The position numbers and the translations under genes were made by a program. Below are positions 6,646-14,399 of a stretch of 64,000 nucleotides of DNA, one piece after another. Positions within the stretch are counted from its first letter, which is position 1, and the number at the start of each line of letters is the position of its first letter. Below the pieces are notes generated by a model. The model ran no database searches. It was given only the letters and a program-made list of their open reading frames with translations, and had not been told where the DNA came from. This DNA comes from an uncultured Prevotellaceae bacterium (GTDB taxonomy: Bacteria > Bacteroidota > Bacteroidia > Bacteroidales > Bacteroidaceae): the NCBI GenBank assembly GCA_902788605.1, contig CADAKX010000002.1:1-64000 (forward strand). Direction: 5' to 3'.

Positions 6646-7645
6646 AGTTAAGCAACAGAATCTGTTTGAGAATAAAGATCGTGAGAAAGAAATAGCATCA
6701 ATTAACCGACTATTTCAAGATGTCAAACGATATCGTAAGAGTGATAATTTTAAAATGATGCTGGACTTTTATGCCAGTTTCCCCTATTTGGGTGTGTATA
6801 ATGCCGCACTTGTAGAGCAACAGCGCCCTGGTGCGAAAATGGTTCTTACAGTAAAAAAATGGGCAGAACTTTATGATAGGAAAATTAAGCCCAATGCTCG
6901 CCCTGTTATTATTCTTTTGCCGTTCTATCCTGTAGAGTTCTTGTTTGACATTTATGACACAAGGCCAAATGGTAAATATAATAAGGTAGAGGATAATCTT
7001 GCCATAGAGACTATTATAAATCGTCACAAGGCAGAATGCTCACATGATGTAAGTTTTTATCTTGCAAATATAGAAGAAAACCTACCGAAGTATGGTATAG
7101 CATACCATAGTAATTATGTTGTTGGTTCTGAAATACAAGCAGAAATAAGAATCGACGATTCTGAGGAACTTGATGTCAGAACAAATAGGGATAGTTATGT
7201 AAAACACAATAGCCACTTTATACTAAGTGTAAGGTCCGGAGCAAATAAGGCAGAACAATTAGCCAGCATATTTCATGAACTTGGGCATCTATTCTGTTTA
7301 CATTTGGCATATCCATGGTTTAAAGACCGTTTTTATACTAAAGAAGTGAAGGAGTTTGAAGCAGAAATAGTCTCATATCTCGTTTGTTCACGAATTGGTA
7401 TTCACACCCACTCAATGGAGTATCTTGCATTCTACGTTAACGATAATGAGGAAATACCTAATATCGATATCGAACGTGTTTTTGATGCCGTAGACTTAAT
7501 TGAACAAATAATAAGAGGCAATAGGGATATTACAAAATGCCTGCTATACAAGAAAGACAAAGTATTCAAAGAAAAAGTAGACACTGAGAGAGAAAAGATA
7601 AAGAAAGAAAAAGAAAGAGCGAAAGTATTAAAATCCTCTTATTGA
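6632..7645 (+). CDS. Zincin metallopeptidase of the ImmA/IrrE (M78) group with ArdC-like N-terminus
   Basis: The product (337 residues) carries HELGH at about 215-219 with a downstream EFEAEIVSYL glutamate (about 241-250), a gluzincin arrangement typical of M78 peptidases. The N-terminal half (YLGVYNAALVEQQRPGAKMV, then VKKWAELYDRKIKPNARPVI) resembles the single-strand-DNA-binding domain of ArdC antirestriction proteins. ImmA-type enzymes cleave repressors; ArdC proteins protect incoming DNA. The C-terminus is a Lys/Glu-rich helix. Two starts six bases apart (6632, 6638) are possible. It overlaps the upstream unknown gene, so the two products may act together. The peptidase call is firm; the ArdC-like domain is tentative. 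Confidence 0.75.
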   Translation: MKMSEVKQQNLFENKDREKEIASINRLFQDVKRYRKSDNFKMMLDFYASFPYLGVYNAALVEQQRPGAKMVLTVKKWAELYDRKIKPNARPVIILLPFYPVEFLFDIYDTRPNGKYNKVEDNLAIETIINRHKAECSHDVSFYLANIEENLPKYGIAYHSNYVVGSEIQAEIRIDDSEELDVRTNRDSYVKHNSHFILSVRSGANKAEQLASIFHELGHLFCLHLAYPWFKDRFYTKEVKEFEAEIVSYLVCSRIGIHTHSMEYLAFYVNDNEEIPNIDIERVFDAVDLIEQIIRGNRDITKCLLYKKDKVFKEKVDTEREKIKKEKERAKVLKSSY

Positions 7646-7742
7646 TTTATCTCCCTATTCTTAATTATGATAGAAATGGCAGAGCCGTAAGAGAATGATA
7701 ATATTATTAACAGATACAATTAAAGTAATAATAAGGAACAAT

Positions 7743-8315
7743 ATGAAAATAGCTTGGTTTTATTATAAAGAAGATTCTATATTAGATAATGGTTTTGTAA
7801 GATGGCTAAATTATGCTATGTTGGGAATATTAGCAGTTGGACCTTTCTTGAACCAAGAGTTCAAAGGTGTATTTCTTACATATTACAACCTAATTGCAAT
7901 AATTGTCATTTCGCCAATAATAACAGGGTTTTGTGTAGATGCTGTTGAGAAAAATACAACTTTCTATGAGTGGGATTATACAGAAAGGAAGAAAAAGAAA
8001 CGTTTCTTGGGGGCTTATACTGGATTATGCTCAACTTTATCAGTCTGCTTGATATTGAGTATTTGTATAGCATATAACGCCTTATTAAATGAAGAAATTC
8101 CAATAGGTCTTAAAATACTAGAAATGTTACCTCCCTTTATATTTGCCTTTAATCTTGTAAACATACCAATACTATTTCACTCATTATTTGAAGACGATTT
8201 GAAGCAATCTTATAAAATTCAAAAGAGGCCTGAAAATTGGCAAGATGAAGGAAAGGAGATCAGACCAGAAGATGAAATAGATGAAATAATGAGGAGAGAT
8301 TGGGGGATACAATGA
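7743..8315 (+). CDS. Unrecognised four-helix membrane protein
   Basis: A 190-residue product with about four hydrophobic segments: residues 20-38 (LNYAMLGILAVGPFLNQ), 45-65 (YYNLIAIIVISPIITGF), a helix in GLCSTLSVCLILSICIAYN and another in LPPFIFAFNLVNIPILF. Between segments two and three is a basic loop (ERKKKKR), and the tail is acidic and soluble. The start at 7743 is supported by AAGGA at 7733-7737; an ATG at 7695 lacks this. It follows the peptidase by 97 bp and precedes a terminator, so it probably closes the operon. No family recognised. Confidence 0.7.
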   Translation: MKIAWFYYKEDSILDNGFVRWLNYAMLGILAVGPFLNQEFKGVFLTYYNLIAIIVISPIITGFCVDAVEKNTTFYEWDYTERKKKKRFLGAYTGLCSTLSVCLILSICIAYNALLNEEIPIGLKILEMLPPFIFAFNLVNIPILFHSLFEDDLKQSYKIQKRPENWQDEGKEIRPEDEIDEIMRRDWGIQ

Positions 8316-8346
8316 TGATTCCCAATAACCTTAGCTTATCGATATG

Positions 8347-8386
8347 ACCCCCTGCTTAATCAACGTGGATGAGCGGGGGCTCTTTT
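8347..8386 (+). terminator. Probable intrinsic terminator
   Basis: CCCCC-T-GCT (8349-8357) pairs with AGC-GGGGG around 8372-8379, followed by CTCTTTTGTT. It lies downstream of the membrane-protein gene and directly before the second palindrome promoter. Confidence 0.6.
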
Positions 8387-8387
8387 G

Positions 8388-8444
8388 TTGCAAGCCTTGC
8401 ATTTCCATTTTTCTTGTTTTGATGTGTTTTTACACCTAACTTTG
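8388..8444 (+). promoter_or_regulatory. Shared palindrome (copy 2) plus promoter
   Basis: TTGCAAG-C-CTTGCAT (8388-8402) is palindromic at all but its outermost pair. TTG (8414-8416), a 20-bp spacer and TAACTTTG (8437-8444) follow. The palindrome centre is 42 bp upstream of the -7 element. Confidence 0.75.
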
Positions 8445-8473
8445 CATCGTTAAACCAATTAAACAGTAAAGTT

Positions 8474-9130
8474 ATGGAAGTAAAAAACATTATCAATCTC
8501 ATGATCCTTGATGCCTCCGGCTCAATGGAAAGTATCTACAATCAAGCTCTCAGCGGTGCTAATGAAACCATTCAGACCATCCGAATAGGACAGAAGGAAC
8601 ATCCTGAGTTTGAACAGTCATTGACGCTAGCCTCTTTCAACTCTGGCAAGAACTATCTGAACGTGAAGTATTCTGCCACTCCTATTGACGAGGTGAAAGA
8701 AATCACCAAAGAGGATTATATTGCATGTGGTTGCACTGCCCTCTATGATGCAATGGGCGAAATGATTTCAGAACTGAAGAGAAAAGTCACACTCGAAGAT
8801 CGCGTATTGGTGACAGTGATTACCGATGGCTACGAGAATGCCTCAATCCATTGGAATGGCTCCCAAATCAAATCTCTGGTAGAGGAACTTCGCCACCAAG
8901 GCTGGACATTCACTTATATTGGAGCTAATCAGGATGTAGAGGCTGTCGCTGGCAGCATGGGCATCCGCAATACACTTGCTTTCGAGGAAACGGAAGAGGA
9001 AACTGCAAAGATGTTCAAGAAAGATCGCAGCGCAAGAAAATTCTTCCTTGACCGAATGGCTGACTTAAGGATGATGGGCTTCAAATGTCTTGAAGAGGAA
9101 GATGACTATTTTGAGGAAGACAAAAAGTAG
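8474..9130 (+). CDS. VWA-domain protein with complete MIDAS motif
   Basis: The 218 residues are almost entirely one von Willebrand factor A domain. DASGSM is at residues 13-18, a MIDAS threonine lies in GCTALYDAMG (about 88-97) and an aspartate in VITDGYENAS (about 114-123), so the metal site is intact. There is no signal peptide, so it acts in the cytoplasm. VWA proteins bind partners through the metal and often pair with an ATPase; none is adjacent. The C-terminus is acidic. It leads the second operon of the palindrome group, 6 bp ahead of a DUF932 gene. Confidence 0.85.
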   Translation: MEVKNIINLMILDASGSMESIYNQALSGANETIQTIRIGQKEHPEFEQSLTLASFNSGKNYLNVKYSATPIDEVKEITKEDYIACGCTALYDAMGEMISELKRKVTLEDRVLVTVITDGYENASIHWNGSQIKSLVEELRHQGWTFTYIGANQDVEAVAGSMGIRNTLAFEETEEETAKMFKKDRSARKFFLDRMADLRMMGFKCLEEEDDYFEEDKK

Positions 9131-9136
9131 TAGATT

Positions 9137-10231
9137 ATGGCACACAATATTGAAATCAAAGAAGGCCGGGCAAGCTTTGTTGAAAATGGTCGCAAAAGCA
9201 GGGCTTGGCATAGGTTGGGCACAGTATATGACAGACCTCTTACAGTAAAAGAGGCTCTTCATGGTTGTCATGCGGATTATAAGGTGGCTCTTCAACCCTT
9301 AGCAGTAATAACACCAGATATCCGGCGTGAAATGGATTATGGCAGTGTGATGACGCTACAGCTTAATAATGCTATTGTTCCTAAGTATATGGCTACAATG
9401 CGCCTTGATACTCACAAAATGCTGGGAATAGTTACAGAAAACTATGGTGTGGTCCAAAATGAAGATGCCTTTAAGTTCATCGATATGCTAGTTACTGGTA
9501 AGTTGACTGATGCTGAGCATACGCCAGTGATAGAGACCGCTGGCGTATTAGGCGAAGGAGAACGTGTATTTGTTACAGCTAAGTTTCCTGAAGACATTAT
9601 TCTCGACAACAAGGGCAATGATCGCGTTGAAATGTATATCGTATTTACGACATCACACGATGGCTCTGGTGCTGTAAATTGTCTTGTAACACCAGTGAGA
9701 GTTGTTTGCAATAATACCCTAAATCTTGCAATGAAAGTGAATTCCGGAAAGTTATCTCTCCGTCATTCTCGAAACGTTATGAATCGTCTCGACCTAAGGA
9801 AAAAAGAGAATGCTGAATTTACATATAAAACGCTTGACATGTATGATGTTTATAAGAATTCACTTGAAAAGGAGTTTAAGCATTTGCAAAATATAATGTT
9901 GGCAGAACAAGATTTAATGAGAATTCTTGCCGAGGTGACTTATGAGGATGAGGATCTGAAAATTTTTAGGAAAACAAAAGATGTATATGACTGTGGGATA
10001 AGCAAAAGTGCATCTCATAGAATTAACAGAATGCGTGATATTGTCGAATCTGGTATTGGTCAGAATAGTGAAGATAAGGGTTCTGCCCTATGGCTTATCA
10101 ATGGGATTACCTCTTATTATCAGAACTATGCTACCTATAAATCAAATGAAACTAAGTTTGACGGCATCCAGAATGGAACTGCTTCAAGAAAACTTCAAGA
10201 AGCTTATAATTTAGTTTTAAGTATTAAATAA
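9137..10231 (+). CDS. DUF932 / phage-plasmid-like protein (TIGR03299 type)
   Basis: A 364-residue protein that opens MAHNIEIKEGRASFVENGRK and contains WHRLGTVYDRPLTVKEAL, a YMATMRLDTHKMLGIVTENY stretch (about 95-114), and VNCLVTPVRVVCNNTLNLAM (about 179-198). These are hallmarks of the DUF932 family found in phages, plasmids and islands; biochemical function is unknown. Family length is about 300-370, so it appears complete. It sits 6 bp after the VWA gene and 2 bp before the next one, which indicates one transcript. Confidence 0.85.
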   Translation: MAHNIEIKEGRASFVENGRKSRAWHRLGTVYDRPLTVKEALHGCHADYKVALQPLAVITPDIRREMDYGSVMTLQLNNAIVPKYMATMRLDTHKMLGIVTENYGVVQNEDAFKFIDMLVTGKLTDAEHTPVIETAGVLGEGERVFVTAKFPEDIILDNKGNDRVEMYIVFTTSHDGSGAVNCLVTPVRVVCNNTLNLAMKVNSGKLSLRHSRNVMNRLDLRKKENAEFTYKTLDMYDVYKNSLEKEFKHLQNIMLAEQDLMRILAEVTYEDEDLKIFRKTKDVYDCGISKSASHRINRMRDIVESGIGQNSEDKGSALWLINGITSYYQNYATYKSNETKFDGIQNGTASRKLQEAYNLVLSIK

Positions 10232-10233
10232 GT

Positions 10234-10563
10234 ATGAGTGTAGTAAGATTATATGAAACGACTTTGAGCGGTAATCCTACGGAATTCAAAGAGATACTTT
10301 ATAAATTTGGTAAGGTTATAGTTGTAGTAGACAAGATAGAGAACGACCTCTCAAAGACCTGTAGAATTGGCGAGAAACTCATAGCGGAACCTGGGCGGCC
10401 AGTCATTTCTGCTGCGAAGAGATATATCATCGGGATTAATAATATGCTTATCTATTCGAAAGTTAAGCAAAAGCGGGACAAATCTGTGATATATGTGCTG
10501 GGGATTGGAGAAGTTAAAATTAAAGATATTCTTATTTGGTGTAATGTAAGAAAAATGCGTTGA
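10234..10563 (+). CDS. Hypothetical protein (109 aa)
   Basis: Starts 2 bp after the DUF932 stop. The product (MSVVRLYETTLSGNPTEFKE...) is basic with alternating strands (GKVIVVVDKIEN; DKSVIYVLGIGEVKI), soluble and without recognised motif. Tight packing between the DUF932 gene and the 130-residue gene supports it as a real part of the operon. Confidence 0.65.
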   Translation: MSVVRLYETTLSGNPTEFKEILYKFGKVIVVVDKIENDLSKTCRIGEKLIAEPGRPVISAAKRYIIGINNMLIYSKVKQKRDKSVIYVLGIGEVKIKDILIWCNVRKMR

Positions 10564-10565
10564 GT

Positions 10566-10958
10566 ATGACTCTTGAAACTGCAAAACGAATAGTACGAGA
10601 TCACGGCGAGGTGGCCTGCAAAGAGGCACTCGCCATTGTAAGGGGTGGTATGACTATCTGCGAAAAGAATGTAGATGGGAGTAGAAAATATATATGGCTC
10701 AAAATAATGCCAACTAAAACTGATGATGAATCAAGTATTGACGTGGCTTTGGAGATTCTGAGAATGAGAAAAACCAGACAGTCTTCACCAGCTCCTATAG
10801 GACAGACTCAGACAGAGCCTGTCATACCTAATGTGACAAAGGCTCCAAATTTCTTAAATGAGACTGAAACGCAAATGGCAAGGCAATCCTTCTTCGAACG
10901 TATAAAGAATAAGGCTGTGGAAATGTGGCATGAAATAGACAGTATTGTTGTAGAGTAA
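10566..10958 (+). CDS. Hypothetical protein (130 aa)
   Basis: The start at 10566 (MTLETAKRIVRDHGEVACKE) follows the previous stop by 2 bp; an ATG 6 bases earlier overlaps it. The N-terminal 70 residues look like a small alpha/beta domain, then a Thr/Gln/Pro-rich linker (about 75-98) leads to a helix (MARQSFFERIKNKAVEMWHE). The last 56 codons lie inside a 199-bp duplication whose second copy is at 11919-12117. No family recognised. Confidence 0.65.
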   Translation: MTLETAKRIVRDHGEVACKEALAIVRGGMTICEKNVDGSRKYIWLKIMPTKTDDESSIDVALEILRMRKTRQSSPAPIGQTQTEPVIPNVTKAPNFLNETETQMARQSFFERIKNKAVEMWHEIDSIVVE

Positions 10959-10989
10959 GAAGAGACGATTATGCTGAATAATAGATATT
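10791..10989 (+). repeat. 199-bp direct repeat, copy 1
   Basis: Aligns without gaps to 11919-12117 with 19 mismatches (about 90% identity). The last 50 bp are identical. It covers the 3' end of the 130-residue gene plus ATGCTGAATAATAGATATT, the first codons of the HAD gene. In this copy the HAD frame stops immediately (MLNNRYS then TGA). Confidence 0.9.
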
Positions 10990-11137
10990 CCTGACTTCGG
11001 CGATGCGTCACCCTGCTCGCACGTGCGACAATTAGCCAATTCTGGTAATTTCGGATATGCTCGTCAGTAGAAATATCAATTTTTCTTTTTCTATTTGATG
11101 GATTTTTTATACTTTTGTGGCGGATTTCACATACTCT

Positions 11138-11181
11138 ACCCAAGGTGTACCCAAGGTATACCCAAGGTGTACCCAAGGTCA
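11138..11181. repeat. Four tandem 11-bp repeats (ACCCAAGGTRT)
   Basis: ACCCAAGGTGT, ACCCAAGGTAT, ACCCAAGGTGT and ACCCAAGGTCA follow each other without gaps; a reverse copy ACCTTGG lies at about 11194-11200. The 11-bp period is close to one helical turn, as in arrays of stacked binding sites. It precedes the gene at 11300 by about 120 bp. The surrounding 10990-11299 also has the 12-bp palindrome TCGCACGTGCGA (11017-11028) and otherwise no gene. Confidence 0.85.
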
Positions 11182-11299
11182 AAAGACTAGCATTACCTTG
11201 GATAGAACCAGAGTACTGCTTGAGTAGTGTATGGATAGAGTGAAGGAACAAGTTTGTTAGTAATAATTAAATATTGTAGAAACTAATCATATAACAGTT

Positions 11300-11800
11300 A
11301 TGGTAAAAATCAAACAAGTCGGCATCGGCCGGATGGCATCAGGAACAATCGATGGCATCACGTATGTAACTCGTGGGGATGTAACCTTTGCGCGATCCAC
11401 GCCCACTATGCCCGCACACGTCTATACCACTCCAGCAGCCAAAAAACGTCGCGCCATCTTTAATATGATTCAGATGCATTTGAAGCATCATCTACCTACA
11501 CTTCGCAAGACGATAACACCCAAGGGAATCGGAAGTTCTTATACCCGCTACTATTCGCTTAATGCCAAGCCGCTTGCCAGAGCCCTAGGGGTGTTGGCGG
11601 AGGAAGCGGTGGCAGGGAAAGATGTTAGCATCACTGATGTTGAGGAGGCCATCACTGCCTACGCTGCCGACCATCCCAGTGAGATTTGTATTGCAAGCCT
11701 CAAAGGCTACAAGGAGTTGTTTCTAAGCGGTCCTTGGCCTAAAACCATTACTCTCCATGCAGTCAAGGGCAAAAGCACTATCGTCATCACCGTTATATAG
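11300..11800 (+). CDS. Hypothetical protein resembling DUF6266-type Bacteroidales proteins
   Basis: A 166-residue basic protein. The opening MVKIKQVGIGRMASGTIDGI with YVTRGDVTFARSTPTMPAHV, followed by AKKRRAIFNMIQMHLKHHLP, is a pattern I recall from a family common in Prevotella and related genomes with unknown role; the DUF6266 label is from memory. The C-terminal part (about 125-166) predicts short beta strands. GC content is higher than its neighbours, and the gene sits exactly between the two 199-bp direct repeats, so it probably arrived with the insertion that separated them. Confidence 0.65.
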   Translation: MVKIKQVGIGRMASGTIDGITYVTRGDVTFARSTPTMPAHVYTTPAAKKRRAIFNMIQMHLKHHLPTLRKTITPKGIGSSYTRYYSLNAKPLARALGVLAEEAVAGKDVSITDVEEAITAYAADHPSEICIASLKGYKELFLSGPWPKTITLHAVKGKSTIVITVI

Positions 11801-11918
11801 CATTTCCTGAGTCACCCAAGTCACCATGCAGAATTTCCTGTTTATAGGGGTTTCAAGAGAGTCAACCTCTCTGAAATGTTAAAACCGCTGAAGTCAAGAA
11901 AACATACAGCTGTCAATT

Positions 11919-12086
11919 GCTCCAATAGGACAGGCTCTGGTAGAGCCAGTCATGCCTAATACGGCAAAGGCTCCAAATCTCTCAAATGAGACTGAAACGC
12001 AAATGGCAAAGCAATCCTTTTTCGAACGTCTGAAGAGTAAGGCTGTGGAAATATGGCATGAAATAGATAGTATTGTTGTAGAGTAA
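11919..12086 (+). pseudogene. Truncated duplicate of the 130-residue gene
   Basis: The frame PIGQALVEPVMPNTAKAP...HEIDSIVVE ends in the same stop as copy 1 and stays open, but its first 75 codons and start are gone. The substitutions are mostly silent or conservative, suggesting that it diverged while still part of a working paralogue and was cut off later. Confidence 0.75.
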
Positions 12087-12117
12087 GAAGAGACGATTAT
12101 GCTGAATAATAGATATT
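11919..12117 (+). repeat. 199-bp direct repeat, copy 2
   Basis: Second copy of 10791-10989. Here the terminal ATG and codons run on into the complete HAD-type gene, so this copy keeps the intact downstream gene while copy 1 keeps the intact upstream gene. Confidence 0.9.
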
Positions 12118-12683
12118 TAGAAGCTTGGCGGCGAAACAAACATAAGGAAATAGGGGATGTCCAGCGTTACCTCTTTCTTGATATAGATGGTGTTCTGAAT
12201 ACTATTCGCTACAGCAACTACCTAATAGATAACGATGAGGACGAAGCTGATGAAGATGGTGCTCTGTTTGACCCTGAAGCAGTCAACAATTTGGCATGTA
12301 TCGTCGAGAATATACCAGATTTGAGGATTATCATCTCCTCTACTTGGCGACTTAAGGGATGGGAGTGGATGAAGCGTTTGTGGGTGAAGCGACAGCTTCC
12401 TGGAACGATTTACAGTTTCACTCCCGTATTAGAGGTAGTATGCTTTGCGGACGAGATAAACCGTAAAGACTCAACTTCTGTTTATCCCTATGGTACAAGG
12501 GCGTTGGAGGTTAACGAATGGTTAAGACTATATGCCAGTCAGAACTCTTTAACCTATAAATATGTAATCCTCGATGATGTCAATGATTTCTTGGTCATGC
12601 AGCAAGGTAACGCGATTATCACAGATCCCGATTTTGGAATTACAAAAGAGAATGTTGTGAAAGCATTGGAAATACTATTGTAA
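12099..12683 (+). CDS. HAD-superfamily protein (HAD_SAK-like)
   Basis: The 194-residue product has the HAD nucleophile motif DIDGVLN at residues 28-34, the serine/threonine motif in IIISSTWRLKGWEW (about 80-93), and a closing acidic motif VILDDVNDF (about 158-166). The STWR signature and late motifs fit the HAD domain of Swiss-army-knife RNA-repair proteins, which act as phosphatases on nucleic-acid ends. Here the domain stands alone. The first seven codons lie inside the 199-bp repeat. No own promoter is visible, so it may be transcribed from the VWA operon or from within the insert. Confidence 0.8.
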   Translation: MLNNRYLEAWRRNKHKEIGDVQRYLFLDIDGVLNTIRYSNYLIDNDEDEADEDGALFDPEAVNNLACIVENIPDLRIIISSTWRLKGWEWMKRLWVKRQLPGTIYSFTPVLEVVCFADEINRKDSTSVYPYGTRALEVNEWLRLYASQNSLTYKYVILDDVNDFLVMQQGNAIITDPDFGITKENVVKALEILL

Positions 12684-12690
12684 AGAAGGC

Positions 12691-13284
12691 TCAATAATTA
12701 TCTTCCGGTTCTTTTATTGCTTTAATGTCATATACGCCTTCGTAGATTTTCTTATAGATAAAATCACAATACTCACGTCCTACACAATCTTCACAGGTAG
12801 ATTCTATGCTTTCAATTTCACTGAAAGGTCGTCTTGAAGTCTTACCTTCTATGGATAAACATTCGCCATCTATGTGCAGAATATTCTTTGTGTCAATATA
12901 TACAAATAGTTTCTTGAAATCATAGTTTACGCCATATGTTAAATTGCTCCATTCCATACTCTCGGTAAGATGTTGATGAAAATCTTTTCTCAACTTCAGG
13001 TCTTTATTGTATTTGTCTTGCATATCAACAGAAAAACACTCTTTACATATGTTATACCCTTTTTCTAGAGGTACTTTCTTATCAATCTTTGTAATTGTAT
13101 AACCATGTTCATGAGCTGATTTGATAAATCTACATTCTTCCTCGTCATCTGTTGAGTGAAAGTATCCAGTCTCTTCAACATAATAACGAGTATTGGCTTT
13201 CTTAACATATAAATAGGAAAAGATTGCTATACCACCTATTATTACATAGAATAGTAAACATCCAAGGTTTTCTTTCTTCATCAT
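12691..13284 (-). CDS. Membrane-anchored hypothetical protein (197 aa)
   Basis: An N-terminal hydrophobic helix (LGCLLFYVIIGGIAIFSYLY, about 7-26) is followed by a soluble part with paired cysteines (YNICKECFS, about 77-85; STCEDCVGREYC, about 161-172), which may bind a metal or form disulfides. The start ATG overlaps the stop of the upstream gene (ATGA), so translation is coupled. No family recognised. Convergent with the HAD gene, 7 bp apart. Confidence 0.7.
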   Translation of the reverse strand: MMKKENLGCLLFYVIIGGIAIFSYLYVKKANTRYYVEETGYFHSTDDEEECRFIKSAHEHGYTITKIDKKVPLEKGYNICKECFSVDMQDKYNKDLKLRKDFHQHLTESMEWSNLTYGVNYDFKKLFVYIDTKNILHIDGECLSIEGKTSRRPFSEIESIESTCEDCVGREYCDFIYKKIYEGVYDIKAIKEPEDNY

Positions 13285-14120
13285 TTATTATAGTTTATTT
13301 TTATTTCTTCATTTTTAACTACAGAAAAACCATACCATTCACCCATATCTTCGCCCTTATAAATGTATTTCCGGTTATAGAAACCGCCTATTGGATATGG
13401 CCGACGAGAATTATCACGTACTATTCTTAGCGGTTTTAGAGTACCATCTTCTATCATTTCTAGTAACAAACATTCCAGATACATCGGATCAAATAGATAT
13501 TCTTTGGGGAATCCACTAATCGTTTCTCCGACAATTCTGGCATATGGTTTTGGCGTTTTTGTCAGATGCTTCAACAGAAGAGACTTAACGAACTCTTTTG
13601 ATTTACATATAATCTGATTACCTTCAGCGATTTTAGGAAAGCCTTCTGTTCCAAGAAGAGACGAATATATCCCATTGAACAATGATCTTTCTTCATCCGT
13701 AAGCAATGTGATTCGTCCTACTCCACCTTCTATATTTTTGGGAGTGGCACCGCCCGTCCATTTCATGGCATCATCGCCTTCTATGAGGCAATGGTAAAGA
13801 TCGCCTTCGACAATTGAACTAAAAAAATATAGCAGAAGCAGCGAGTTGGAATCATAAGTATGCCATATAACTATCTTATCATATGCTTTCAGGTCAATAT
13901 CTGCAAATCTTATGACGTAATTATTGTATAAAGTGGTATGAGTCCCTTTAAGGCAACGTTCCAATTCTTGTTTAGATAGCACCTTTGGTAGACATGCCGT
14001 ACAAAACGAATAATCAAAAGCCATAATATCAAAACTATCCTTAGGCGCAAGTTTATACATGGATAACTTCATGCATCCTTCCCATGAGTTACTATCACCA
14101 ATATGCAATGTTTTCTTCAT
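13281..14120 (-). CDS. DUF1835-like protein (279 aa)
   Basis: Opens MKKTLHIGDSNSWEGCMKLS, close to the HIVNGDS-type start of DUF1835 proteins, and has a second block around YDKIVIWHTYDSNSLLLLYF and a C-terminal part with RIVGETISGFPKEYLFDPMY. The DUF1835 assignment is tentative and the family's role is unknown. A -7 element TATCTTTG (complement of 14148-14155) lies 28 bp upstream. It is followed with a 4-bp overlap by the membrane-anchored gene. Confidence 0.65.
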   Translation of the reverse strand: MKKTLHIGDSNSWEGCMKLSMYKLAPKDSFDIMAFDYSFCTACLPKVLSKQELERCLKGTHTTLYNNYVIRFADIDLKAYDKIVIWHTYDSNSLLLLYFFSSIVEGDLYHCLIEGDDAMKWTGGATPKNIEGGVGRITLLTDEERSLFNGIYSSLLGTEGFPKIAEGNQIICKSKEFVKSLLLKHLTKTPKPYARIVGETISGFPKEYLFDPMYLECLLLEMIEDGTLKPLRIVRDNSRRPYPIGGFYNRKYIYKGEDMGEWYGFSVVKNEEIKINYNK

Positions 14121-14160
14121 ATCTGCTTATTCCTTTTATTGTTGGTACAAAGATAGATAT

Positions 14161-14334
14161 TTATTTTGAAATGAAACATTTATATTCTATTTTTTCAGAT
14201 TTGTCTACAGTTTTACCTACATAATTGAAGATTCCATATTCAAATTCCTTTGGGTTATATAAATACACGCCTGTGAAGACTGTGTAGCATATGTCACAAT
14301 ACAACAGAAAATAAAGAATCCAATTCATAAGCAT
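14161..14334 (-). CDS. Possible small membrane protein (57 aa)
   Basis: An open frame from the ATG complementary to 14332-14334 to TAA at 14161: MLMNWILYFLLYCDICYTVF then GVYLYNPKEFEYGIFNYVGK and a lysine-rich tail. The first 25 residues are hydrophobic and would span a membrane. A -7 element TATCTTTG (complement of 14358-14365) lies 23 bp upstream, without a clear -33 box. It precedes the DUF1835-like gene on the same strand by 40 bp. Real coding is plausible but unproven. Confidence 0.4.
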   Translation of the reverse strand: MLMNWILYFLLYCDICYTVFTGVYLYNPKEFEYGIFNYVGKTVDKSEKIEYKCFISK

Positions 14335-14399
14335 CTTGTTTTAATCGTTTGACAGTGCAAAGATAGTAATAATCGTCATTGTTATTAGGCTGTTTTGAT

